Part shown: positions 25,744-33,084 of the stretch, piece by piece | Numbering within the stretch: position 1 is the stretch's first letter | Layout: the number at the start of each line of letters is the position of its first letter | DNA from: MFD09286-c1 sp963701015 | Lineage (GTDB): Bacteria > Bacteroidota > Bacteroidia > Bacteroidales > DTGW01 | Length of the DNA: 64,000 nt | Reading direction: 5' to 3' | Assembly: GCA_963701015.1 (NCBI GenBank) | Contig: OY969556.1 | Span: 2,976,001 to 3,040,000 of the forward strand | Position numbers and translations under genes: made by a program | Notes under the pieces: generated by a model | Database searches by the model: none | What the model was told of the DNA's origin: nothing | The model's input: only the letters and a program-made list of their open reading frames with translations

Positions 25744-26034
25744 TTAAATGTTGCTGTAAAAATCAATTTTCTCATCTTTAGCTACAGTAACGATAGCTTT
25801 TTTATATGAGCCTGTCCGTCCCTGGATAAACCCACCCTTTGTGTAACGGTTTTTGCTTTTGCCACCAACAACTATAGTATTAACTGATTCTACAGACACA
25901 CCATACATTGTTTCTATTGCTTTTTTAATCTGCAATTTATTGGCGCGTAAATCAACCCTGAATCCATAGTTGTTAAGCTTATCGCCTTGAGCAGTTAATT
26001 TTTCCGTTACTATAGGTTTAATTAAAATATCCAT
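25744..26034 (-). CDS. rplW: 50S ribosomal protein L23
   Basis: L23 is the main docking site for trigger factor and SRP at the tunnel exit. The 96-aa protein starts MDILIKPIVTEKLTAQGDKL, contains the RANKLQIKKAIETMYGVSVE segment, and ends in the basic loop region and YKKAIVTVAKDEKIDF. It lies between rplD (23 bases) and rplB (9 bases). Confidence 0.98.
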   Translation of the reverse strand: MDILIKPIVTEKLTAQGDKLNNYGFRVDLRANKLQIKKAIETMYGVSVESVNTIVVGGKSKNRYTKGGFIQGRTGSYKKAIVTVAKDEKIDFYSNI

Positions 26035-26057
26035 GATATTTTCTTTTCAATCCGTTT

Positions 26058-26681
26058 TTATTCACTTTTTTGTAAAACGTCAATTGCACGTTCCGAAACT
26101 ACTAAAGTTGATGCATTCATAATGTCGTATGTGTTTAACTCTGAAAGAGTTACGACCGAACTATCCTTTAAATTCCGGGACGACAAATATACATTTTTAT
26201 TTTGTTCTGACAGAACAACGAGTATTTTTTTGTCTTGAATTTTCAAATTATTGCTCAAAGCAACAAATTCTTTAGTCTTTGGAGCTTCAAAATTAAAATC
26301 TTCAATTACTAATATTTGGTTGTCTTTAGCTTTATAACTCAGTGCTGATAAGCGTGCAAGTTGTTTTACTTTTTTATTCAATTTGAATGAATAATCGCGT
26401 GGTTCTGGCCCAAATGCACGACCTCCTCCAACAAAAAGTGGCGATTTTATACTTCCAGCACGTGCACCACCTGTACCTTTTTGCTTTTTAATTTTGCGTG
26501 TACTATATGACACTTCGGCACGTTGTTTTGTTTTAGATGTTCCCTGACGTTTATTCGCTAAATGTTGTTTTACATCTAAATAAATAGCATGGTCATTAGG
26601 TTCAACCTCAAATATTTCGGGGTTCAGTTCAACTGATCTTCCCGTTTCGGCACCTGATATATTATAAACTGAGAGTTTCAT
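26058..26681 (-). CDS. rplD: 50S ribosomal protein L4
   Basis: L4 reaches into the exit tunnel; in E. coli it also controls the S10 operon. The 207-aa protein has the tunnel-loop segment RKIKKQKGTGGARAGSIKSP followed by FVGGGRAFGPEPRDYSFKLN, the hallmark of the family. Its C-terminal half is the globular domain. It lies 8 bases after rplC and 23 before rplW. No attenuator-like leader was evident upstream of rpsJ. Confidence 0.98.
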   Translation of the reverse strand: MKLSVYNISGAETGRSVELNPEIFEVEPNDHAIYLDVKQHLANKRQGTSKTKQRAEVSYSTRKIKKQKGTGGARAGSIKSPLFVGGGRAFGPEPRDYSFKLNKKVKQLARLSALSYKAKDNQILVIEDFNFEAPKTKEFVALSNNLKIQDKKILVVLSEQNKNVYLSSRNLKDSSVVTLSELNTYDIMNASTLVVSERAIDVLQKSE

Positions 26682-26689
26682 TTCAATAT

Positions 26690-27307
26690 TTATTTTTCTA
26701 AAACTACATACGAACCAATAGCACCAGGAACAGAACCTTTAATCATAAGAATATTGTTTTCAGCGAGAACTTTAACAACTTGCAAATTGCTAATTTTTAC
26801 GTTATCAAAGCCAGTTCTACCTGCCATACGTTTGCCTCTCCAAACTCTTGAAGGAAAAGATGATGCACCCATTGAACCCGGTGCACGAAGACGGTTATGT
26901 TGACCGTGAGTAGCTCCACCAACACCAGCAAAATTGTGGCGTTTAACTACACCCTGAAATCCCATACCTTTACTTCTTCCAGTAACATCAATAAAATCAT
27001 TTGGTTGAAAAACATCAGCTGTTATTACATCACCTAATTTTAAAGAATCACCAAAGGATTCAAATTCAACTAACTTACTTTTAGGAGCAGTATTTGCTTT
27101 TTTGAAATGACCTTGTAAAGCTTTAGTTGTATGTTTTTCCTTTTTTTCGCCAAAAGCAAGTTGAATAGCTGAATAACCATCAGATTCAACCGTTTTAACT
27201 TGTGTAACCACACAAGGGCCGGCTTCTATAACACTTACCGGGATATATTTTCCTTCTTCGGTGTACAAAGAAGTCATCCCAACCTTTTTACCAATTAATC
27301 CTGGCAT
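26690..27307 (-). CDS. rplC: 50S ribosomal protein L3
   Basis: L3 is an early 23S rRNA-binding protein that reaches the peptidyl-transferase centre. I chose the ATG at 27307, giving 205 aa that start MPGLIGKKVGMTSLYTEEGK. The frame is open 16 codons further, but that part overlaps rpsJ and is unlike L3. The signature FIDVTGRSKGMGFQGVVKRH and the central extension GGATHGQHNRLRAPGSMGAS are present. rplD follows after 8 bases. Confidence 0.96.
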   Translation of the reverse strand: MPGLIGKKVGMTSLYTEEGKYIPVSVIEAGPCVVTQVKTVESDGYSAIQLAFGEKKEKHTTKALQGHFKKANTAPKSKLVEFESFGDSLKLGDVITADVFQPNDFIDVTGRSKGMGFQGVVKRHNFAGVGGATHGQHNRLRAPGSMGASSFPSRVWRGKRMAGRTGFDNVKISNLQVVKVLAENNILMIKGSVPGAIGSYVVLEK

Positions 27308-27326
27308 TGTAGTACTTTTTAAAAAG

Positions 27327-27632
27327 TTATACTTTAATTTCCACTTCAACACCACTAGGAAGTTCTAACTTCATAAGTGCATCAATGGTTTTAGGGGTAG
27401 AACTGTAAATATCCATTAAACGTTTGAATGAATTCAGTTCAAATTGCTCCCTTGATTTTTTATTTACAAATGGTGAGCGCAACACAGTGAATATTTTTTT
27501 GTGTGTTGGCAGTGGAATTGGACCACTTACAACTGCTCCTGTAGATTTCACTGTCTTTACAATCTTTTCAGCTGACTTGTCAACTAAATTATGATCGTAA
27601 GATTTCAGTTTTATTCTAATCTTCTGGCTCAT
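27327..27632 (-). CDS. rpsJ: 30S ribosomal protein S10
   Basis: S10 is a 30S head protein and, as NusE, a partner of NusB/NusG in transcription antitermination. The 101-aa protein has KIRIKLKSYDHNLVDKSAEK near the N terminus and the signature GPIPLPTHKKIFTVLRSPFV. In this genome it follows fusA directly (13 bases), so the str and S10 clusters are joined without tuf between them. Confidence 0.98.
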   Translation of the reverse strand: MSQKIRIKLKSYDHNLVDKSAEKIVKTVKSTGAVVSGPIPLPTHKKIFTVLRSPFVNKKSREQFELNSFKRLMDIYSSTPKTIDALMKLELPSGVEVEIKV

Positions 27633-27645
27633 TATTGAATTTTAT

Positions 27646-29754
27646 TTAATTTGCTGTTGCTTTACCTTTAACTTCTTCCAAAATAACTTTCGCTAAATTA
27701 GCTGATACTTGTTCGTAATGTGAAAACTCCATACTTGAAGTTGCCCTACCCGACGAAAGTGTTCTTAATACAGTAACATATCCAAATTGTTCGGCAAGTG
27801 GAACTTTAGCTTTAATTACTCGTCCACCTGATTTCATTTCCATTCCTTCAATATTTCCCCTGCGTTTATTTAAATCGCCAATCACATCTCCCATATATTC
27901 TTCAGGAGTTACAACTTCGAGTTTCATAATAGGTTCTAAAAATACCGGTTTTGCTTTGGCACAAGCTTCCTTGTAAGCCATTTTAGCACAAATTTCAAAT
28001 GAAAGTGCATCAGAGTCAACGGCATGGAATGAACCATCATACAAGGTAACTTTTAAACTATCCATTGTATATCCTGCTAAAACGCCATTTTTCATTGATT
28101 CTTTGAATCCCTTTTCAATTGAAGGAATATATTCTTTAGGAACGTTTCCGCCTTTTACTTCATTTACAAATGTTAAGCCAACACTACCTTTTTCAGCAGG
28201 TTCAACTTTAACAACAATATCAGCAAATTTACCACGACCACCACTTTGTTTTTTAAACACTTCACGATGTTGTACTGGTACAGTAATTGCTTCTTTATAA
28301 GCAACCTGTGGAGCACCCTGGTTACATTCTACTTTGAATTCACGTCTTAACCTGTCAACAATAATTTCAAGGTGAAGCTCACCCATTCCACTAATAATTG
28401 TTTGACCGGAATCTTCATCTGTTTTTACACGGAAAGTAGGATCTTCTTCGGCTAATTTATATAATGCATTTCCAAGTTTGTCAAGGTCGCCCTGAGTTTT
28501 TGGTTCAATAGCTATACCAATAACCGGTTCAGGGAAAATCATTGATTCTAATGCAATTGGCGATTTTTCATCACAAAGTGTATCACCAGTCCTTATTTCT
28601 TTAAAACCAACTGCAGCACAAATATCTCCAGCTTCAATAATATCGCGGGGATTTTGTTTATTAGCATGCATTTGGAAAAGACGTGAAATACGTTCCTTTT
28701 TACCGGTTCTTGAATTTAACACATATGAACCAGCAGTTAGTGTACCAGAATAAACCCTAACATAACACAAACGACCAACAAATGGATCGGTAGCAATTTT
28801 AAATGCAAGAGCCGAAAGTGGTTCCTTTTCATCAGGATGACGAGTTACTACGGCATCAGTATCAGGGTTGATCCCTTCAATACTAGGGACATCTAACGGA
28901 CTTGGTAGAAAATTTGCAACTGCATCAAGCAATTGCTGAACACCTTTATTTTTAAATGAAGCTCCGCAAAGAATTGGAGTAATCTTCATACTTATTGTTG
29001 CTTTTCGGGCAACTCCAATCAATTCTTCAACGGTAAGAGATTCTTTATCTTCAAAGAATTTTTCGAGCAATACATCATCCATTTCACAAATGGCTTCTAA
29101 TAATTTATCGCGGTATTCTTCAACAACCTCAACTAAATCGGCAGGAACTTCACCAACAACAAACTTTTCACCTTTGGGATCACTTGGATCATATATATGA
29201 GCTTTCCTTTCAAACAAATCAACAATACCCACAAATTTTTCTTCAGCACCAATAGGAATCTGGAAAGGAACTGCATTTGCTCCTAGCCTGTCTTTAACCT
29301 GTTGAACAACTTCGAAAAAGTCAGCACCTGTACGGTCCATTTTATTTACAAAACCAATACGAGGTACATTATATTTATTAGCCTGACGCCAAACTGTTTC
29401 CGATTGTGGTTCAACTCCACCTACAGCACAGAATAAGGCAACAGCGCCATCAAGTACACGCAAAGAACGTTCTACTTCAACAGTAAAATCAACGTGTCCA
29501 GGAGTGTCAATAATATTTATTTTATATTCCTGATTTTGATAATTCCAAAAACATGTTGTAGCTGCAGAAGTTATAGTTATTCCCCTCTCTTGCTCTTGAA
29601 CCATCCAGTCCATTGTAGCAGCGCCATCATGAACTTCACCAATCTTATAATTTACACCAGTATAATACAGAACCCTCTCAGTGGTGGTGGTTTTTCCAGC
29701 ATCAATGTGAGCCATAATCCCAATATTTCTGGTATATTTTAAATCTCTGCCCAT
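27646..29754 (-). CDS. fusA: Elongation factor G
   Basis: EF-G drives translocation and, with RRF, ribosome recycling. The 702-aa protein is full length. The G domain has the P-loop AHIDAGKTT at residues 15-23, DTPGH at 83-87 and NKMD at 137-140. Later domains include GMGELHLEIIVDRLRREF (domain III) and the C-terminal GDLNKRRGNIEGMEMKSGGR (domain V). It lies between rpsG (82 bases upstream) and rpsJ. tuf is not in this cluster, as is normal in Bacteroidota. A second EF-G paralog elsewhere cannot be excluded. Confidence 0.98.
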   Translation of the reverse strand: MGRDLKYTRNIGIMAHIDAGKTTTTERVLYYTGVNYKIGEVHDGAATMDWMVQEQERGITITSAATTCFWNYQNQEYKINIIDTPGHVDFTVEVERSLRVLDGAVALFCAVGGVEPQSETVWRQANKYNVPRIGFVNKMDRTGADFFEVVQQVKDRLGANAVPFQIPIGAEEKFVGIVDLFERKAHIYDPSDPKGEKFVVGEVPADLVEVVEEYRDKLLEAICEMDDVLLEKFFEDKESLTVEELIGVARKATISMKITPILCGASFKNKGVQQLLDAVANFLPSPLDVPSIEGINPDTDAVVTRHPDEKEPLSALAFKIATDPFVGRLCYVRVYSGTLTAGSYVLNSRTGKKERISRLFQMHANKQNPRDIIEAGDICAAVGFKEIRTGDTLCDEKSPIALESMIFPEPVIGIAIEPKTQGDLDKLGNALYKLAEEDPTFRVKTDEDSGQTIISGMGELHLEIIVDRLRREFKVECNQGAPQVAYKEAITVPVQHREVFKKQSGGRGKFADIVVKVEPAEKGSVGLTFVNEVKGGNVPKEYIPSIEKGFKESMKNGVLAGYTMDSLKVTLYDGSFHAVDSDALSFEICAKMAYKEACAKAKPVFLEPIMKLEVVTPEEYMGDVIGDLNKRRGNIEGMEMKSGGRVIKAKVPLAEQFGYVTVLRTLSSGRATSSMEFSHYEQVSANLAKVILEEVKGKATAN

Positions 29755-29836
29755 TAAAATTTTTCTCTATCTTAACTAACTAAATCAACTTCTTTAATCT
29801 TTGATATTTTAAGGAATATCAATAAACCTATATTAA

Positions 29837-30313
29837 TTAGAATCTAAAATGTGCAAAAGCTTTATTGGCATCTGCCATTTTATGCATATCTTCCTTTTTC
29901 TTGAAAGCACCACCTTCTTCGTTAAATGCAGCCTGAATTTCGGCAGCAAGTTTTTCCGACATCGACTTTCCGGCACGTTTACGCGAAAACATAATTAAAT
30001 GCTTCATTGCCAAGGCAACTTTTCGATCGGCACGAACTTCCTGAGGAACCTGAAATGTAGCTCCTCCCACACGGCGACTTTTAACTTCAACCTGAGGCGT
30101 AATATTGTCAAGTGCTTTTTTCCATATTTCAAGTGGGGACTTCTCATTGTCCTTGTTCTTTTCAGCAATTGCATCAATTGCCTGATAAAAAACACCATAA
30201 GCAACGCTTTTTTTACCATCGCTCATCAGGTTATTTACAAACCTCGTTACCAACAAATCTCCAAATCTGGGATCGGGTAATAATATTCTTTTTTTTGGCT
30301 TTGCTTTTCTCAT
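29837..30313 (-). CDS. rpsG: 30S ribosomal protein S7
   Basis: S7 nucleates assembly of the 30S head and touches the E site. The 158-aa protein starts MRKAKPKKRILLPDPRFGDL, includes the signature region DPRFGDLLVTRFVNNLMSDG, and has the conserved SRRVGGATFQVPQEVRADRK and the C-terminal KMADANKAFAHFRF. It lies 40 bases after rpsL and 82 bases before fusA. Confidence 0.98.
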   Translation of the reverse strand: MRKAKPKKRILLPDPRFGDLLVTRFVNNLMSDGKKSVAYGVFYQAIDAIAEKNKDNEKSPLEIWKKALDNITPQVEVKSRRVGGATFQVPQEVRADRKVALAMKHLIMFSRKRAGKSMSEKLAAEIQAAFNEEGGAFKKKEDMHKMADANKAFAHFRF

Positions 30314-30353
30314 CGGTCAGCAAAAATTTTTATACCTTATTATATAATCTAAT

Positions 30354-30758
30354 TTATTTCTTTTTAGCTGCTGCTGCAGGGGCTCCAGCTTTAGGGCGTT
30401 TTGCGCCATAAAGTGAACGGCTTCGTTTTCTTCCTTCAACTCCTGCGGCATCAAGTGTTCCACGAATTAAGTGATAACGAACACCTGGCAAATCTTTTAC
30501 ACGGCCACCACGTACGAGTACTATTGAGTGTTCTTGTAAATTGTGACCTTCACCTGGAATATAAGCTGTAACTTCAATGCCATTGGTAAGCCTAACACGT
30601 GCAACTTTTCGCATTGCAGAATTCGGTTTCTTTGGAGTGGTAGTGTACACACGAGTACAAACTCCACGGCGTTGAGGACAACTATTTAGTGCAGGAGCTT
30701 TACTCTTGTCTACTAGTTTCTTTCGTCCTTTTCTAACTAACTGTTGTATTGTTGGCAT
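30354..30758 (-). CDS. rpsL: 30S ribosomal protein S12
   Basis: S12 monitors codon-anticodon pairing in the decoding centre. The 134-aa protein starts MPTIQQLVRKGRKKLVDKSK and contains TTPKKPNSAMRKVARVRL, the loop carrying the Lys residues whose mutation gives streptomycin resistance in other bacteria. The wild-type Lys are present here (TPKKPNS and GGRVKDLPGVRYH). The tail is Ala/Lys-rich. It is the first gene of the fused str-S10-spc-alpha block, with two promoter candidates upstream. Confidence 0.98.
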   Translation of the reverse strand: MPTIQQLVRKGRKKLVDKSKAPALNSCPQRRGVCTRVYTTTPKKPNSAMRKVARVRLTNGIEVTAYIPGEGHNLQEHSIVLVRGGRVKDLPGVRYHLIRGTLDAAGVEGRKRSRSLYGAKRPKAGAPAAAAKKK

Positions 30759-30797
30759 ACAATCAATAAATTACTTATTTATTACTAAAATGGGTTG

Positions 30798-30827
30798 CAA
30801 AGGTATTTTTTTTTTTGAAAAAACAAA
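30798..30827 (-). promoter_or_regulatory. Proximal promoter candidate for the rpsL operon
   Basis: On the minus strand TTTG (30827-30824) is followed after 18 bases by TACCTTTG (30805-30798), which fits the Bacteroidota promoter. The spacer holds an 11-base A tract. The start would be near 30791, about 33 bases before the rpsL ATG. Confidence 0.6.
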
Positions 30828-30936
30828 CAGCTCAATAAAATATTTTTTTGAATCAAAGCATTTTGCAATACTTAAAGCTTCAAACTTTTAAACAAATTGA
30901 AATTTCAAATAATTTATTTCCCTTTTTTAAGAGCGG

Positions 30937-30944
30937 CAAAGGTA
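30937..30944 (-). promoter_or_regulatory. Distal -7 element candidate upstream of rpsL
   Basis: The minus strand reads TACCTTTG, identical to the proximal -7 element 139 bases downstream. No clear -33 TTG is properly spaced. The rest of 30759-31112 is AT-rich and holds only these elements and the fabD terminator. Confidence 0.4.
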
Positions 30945-31062
30945 TCGTATTATTAATTATAAATTTAATGAATTAGAATTTATTTCAACTAATATTTTCT
31001 TTATTTAAATTCCTAGTATTTATAATTATAACTACCTATAGGTGAATTATTTATGTTAAATC

Positions 31063-31094
31063 AAAAAAGCCTGAACAATTTGTCGGGCTTTTTT
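31063..31094 (-). terminator. Intrinsic terminator downstream of fabD
   Basis: AAAAAAGCCTGA (31063-31074) and TCGGGCTTTTTT (31083-31094) form a stem of about 11 pairs with A- and T-tracts on both sides, so it can work in either direction. It lies 18 bases beyond the fabD stop. Confidence 0.8.
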
Positions 31095-31112
31095 GATTTT
31101 CTCATTTTACGA

Positions 31113-31988
31113 TTAAGCGCTTAATGCAACAGCATCTTTATTAATCTTCTTAATTAAACCTTGCAAAACTTTACCAGGACCCACTTCAACAAACTCAGAT
31201 GCACCATCAGCAATCATTTGTTGAATTGTTTGAGTCCACTTAACAGGAGCCGTAAGCTGTGCATTTAAATTAGCCTTAATGATTTCAGGATCAGAAACTG
31301 CTGAGGCTGTTACATTTTGGTAAACCGGGCAAATTGGCTTTGAAAACTTTGTAGCTAATATAGCTTCGGCCAATTCTTTTCTGGCCGGTTCCATTAACGG
31401 TGAATGAAATGCTCCACCTACAGGAAGTTTTAATGCTCTTTTTGCACCTTTGGAAGTTAGTTCGGCAATTGCTTTATCAATACCTGAAATTGAACCTGAA
31501 ATAACAAGTTGTCCAGGACTATTATAATTTGCAGGAACAACTACATCGCTAATTGAATTACAAACCTGCTCAACAATTGAATCATCGAGGCCAAGTATTG
31601 CAGCCATAGTTGATGGCTCAATTTCGCAAGCCTTTTGCATTGCCTGCGCCCTTTTTGAAACCAAAATAAGGCCATCTTCGAATGTAAGAGCACCATTTGC
31701 TACTAATGCAGAAAATTCGCCTAAAGAATGACCAGCGACCATATCGGGTTTGAAAGTTGCTCCAAGTGTTTTTGCTAATATAACTGAATGTAAAAATATT
31801 GCAGGTTGTGTAACTTTAGTCTGTTTTAAATCTTCGTCAGTGCCTGAAAACATTAAATCGGTTATGCGAAAACCCAAAAGGGTATTTGCTTTTTCGAATA
31901 ATTCTTTTGCAAGTGTGGAATTATCATATAAATCTTTGCCCATTCCTATAAATTGAGCACCTTGTCCAGGAAAAACATAAGCCTTCAT
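31113..31988 (-). CDS. fabD: Malonyl-CoA:ACP transacylase
   Basis: FabD loads malonyl groups onto acyl carrier protein for fatty-acid synthesis. The 291-aa protein has the N-terminal YVFPGQGAQFIGMGKDLYDN and the nucleophile elbow AGHSLGEFSALVA, with Ser at about residue 92. The conserved Arg follows in SKRAQAMQKACE, and the active-site His in VGGAFHSPLMEPAR. It is followed by an intrinsic terminator and appears to be a single-gene unit. Upstream is a hairpin-rich repeat-like element and then the divergent Crp/Fnr gene. Confidence 0.97.
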   Translation of the reverse strand: MKAYVFPGQGAQFIGMGKDLYDNSTLAKELFEKANTLLGFRITDLMFSGTDEDLKQTKVTQPAIFLHSVILAKTLGATFKPDMVAGHSLGEFSALVANGALTFEDGLILVSKRAQAMQKACEIEPSTMAAILGLDDSIVEQVCNSISDVVVPANYNSPGQLVISGSISGIDKAIAELTSKGAKRALKLPVGGAFHSPLMEPARKELAEAILATKFSKPICPVYQNVTASAVSDPEIIKANLNAQLTAPVKWTQTIQQMIADGASEFVEVGPGKVLQGLIKKINKDAVALSA

Positions 31989-32057
31989 TCAAATATAATT
32001 AAGTTAAACATTTAAATTCCAAATATTTGAAACATGCCAAGCCGCTATTTTTTTTAG

Positions 32058-32192
32058 TTGCCGGTCTCGCCCTCAAAACCACCCACAAACCCCTCCGGCA
32101 AACCTTCATGGTGTGGCTGTTATCCTAGCTCTTTATATTCATGTCCTTTTGTGGTTGAACCTTTTTTATAATTAACACAACCATGAAGGTTT
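32058..32192 (-). repeat. Structured repeat-like extragenic element (two nested inverted repeats)
   Basis: This block is GC-richer than its surroundings and has no gene. TTGCCGG (32058-32064) pairs perfectly with CCGGCAA (32095-32101). Directly beside it AACCTTCATGGTGTG (32101-32115) matches the inverted CACAACCATGAAGGTT (32176-32191) with one extra base. An inner TGGTTG/CAACCA pair (32152-32157, 32178-32183) offers an alternative fold. On the minus strand one frame reads PHHEGLPEGFVGGFEGETGN and then stops, a tail that I recall seeing repeated in Bacteroidota genomes. It looks like a REP-type or miniature mobile element rather than a gene. Only one copy is in this window. Confidence 0.5.
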
Positions 32193-32281
32193 CATTCAAG
32201 TAAATTTTAAATTTAATGCGGGCAAAATTAGCTATAAAACTTAAATTTCAAAATTCTCAGTTTTCATCCTTCAAATTCGAG

Positions 32282-32293
32282 TGATTTAAATCA
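32282..32293. promoter_or_regulatory. FNR-like box upstream of the Crp/Fnr family gene
   Basis: TGAT-TTAA-ATCA is a perfect 12-bp palindrome with the core and 4-base spacing of Crp/Fnr-family FNR sites (TTGATnnnnATCAA). Its centre is about 64 bases upstream of the predicted start, a usual activator distance. Confidence 0.5.
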
Positions 32294-32314
32294 TCATTTT
32301 CTTTTTGGTTTTTA

Positions 32315-32345
32315 TTATACAGTTTGTATAAAATTACTATTTTTG
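32315..32345 (+). promoter_or_regulatory. Palindrome plus -7 element for the Crp/Fnr gene
   Basis: TTATACA-GTT-TGTATAA (32315-32331) is a perfect 7-bp inverted repeat lying just upstream of TATTTTTG (32338-32345), a match to the Bacteroidota -7 consensus. A protein bound here would cover the promoter, as in autorepression. The ATG is at 32379. Confidence 0.45.
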
Positions 32346-32378
32346 ATGTTGTAAAACATTAAAAATTGCAAAAGTAAG

Positions 32379-33083
32379 ATGTACATTGAGAATGCAGATA
32401 AGTGTGGTATGATTTTTAACGGACAGAAATCTGTTTTTAGTATTTTAAGTGAAGATGAAAAATTACTGCTCCAGAGAAATTTAGGTTGTATTGTTTACAA
32501 AAAAAGCGAAGCAATTTTTAGCGAGGGTGATAAACCTACAGGATTAATTATTCTTGTGGAAGGTAAAGTAAAAATTTATAAAGAAGGTATTGGCGGCAGG
32601 GAACAGATTATTAGAATGGCTAAACCTATTGGATTTATTGGATACAGAGCCTTTTTTGCTGAAGAAATGCACAGTTCAACGGCTGTAGCTATAGAAGATT
32701 CGGTTACCTGTCAGCTAGATAAAAACATATTAATGAAATTATTATTATCAAACCATCAATTATCGCTGAATATTATCAGGTCATTTGCTTCAGAATTAGG
32801 ATTATCATACAATAGAACAGTAACACTTACTCAAAAACATATACGTGGAAGACTTGCTGAATCACTTTTATTTTTAAAAGACACTTATGGTTGTGAAAAT
32901 GATGGTTTAACATTAAATATCTACTTATCTCGTGAAGATATTGCCAGTCTTTCGAATATGACTACCTCCAATGCAATTCGTACGCTATCGAGTTTTGCTG
33001 GTGAAGGATTATTAGAACTAGATGGAAAACGAATAAAAATAACTAATTTACCTAAGTTGCAAAAAGTTAGTGAAATGGGATAA
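32379..33083 (+). CDS. Crp/Fnr family transcriptional regulator
   Basis: A 234-aa regulator with an N-terminal cyclic-nucleotide-binding-type beta barrel (residues ~35-115, including FSEGDKPTGLIILVEGKVKI at 47-66). A long dimerisation helix follows, then a C-terminal winged helix-turn-helix (IYLSREDIASLSNMTTSNAI, 181-200, then GLLELDGKRIKI). It lacks the N-terminal Cys cluster of oxygen-sensing FNR; only C9 is near the start. The ligand is therefore unknown. An FNR-like box and a second palindrome lie upstream, suggesting autoregulation. Its stop is one base from the stop of the convergent sigma-54 activator gene. Confidence 0.92.
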   Translation: MYIENADKCGMIFNGQKSVFSILSEDEKLLLQRNLGCIVYKKSEAIFSEGDKPTGLIILVEGKVKIYKEGIGGREQIIRMAKPIGFIGYRAFFAEEMHSSTAVAIEDSVTCQLDKNILMKLLLSNHQLSLNIIRSFASELGLSYNRTVTLTQKHIRGRLAESLLFLKDTYGCENDGLTLNIYLSREDIASLSNMTTSNAIRTLSSFAGEGLLELDGKRIKITNLPKLQKVSEMG

Positions 33084-33084
33084 T

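Noticed and set aside
32058..32192. A known small RNA such as SRP RNA, 6S RNA or tmRNA in the structured block upstream of fabD.
   Set aside because: None of the conserved core sequences of these RNAs could be found; the repeat-element reading fits better.
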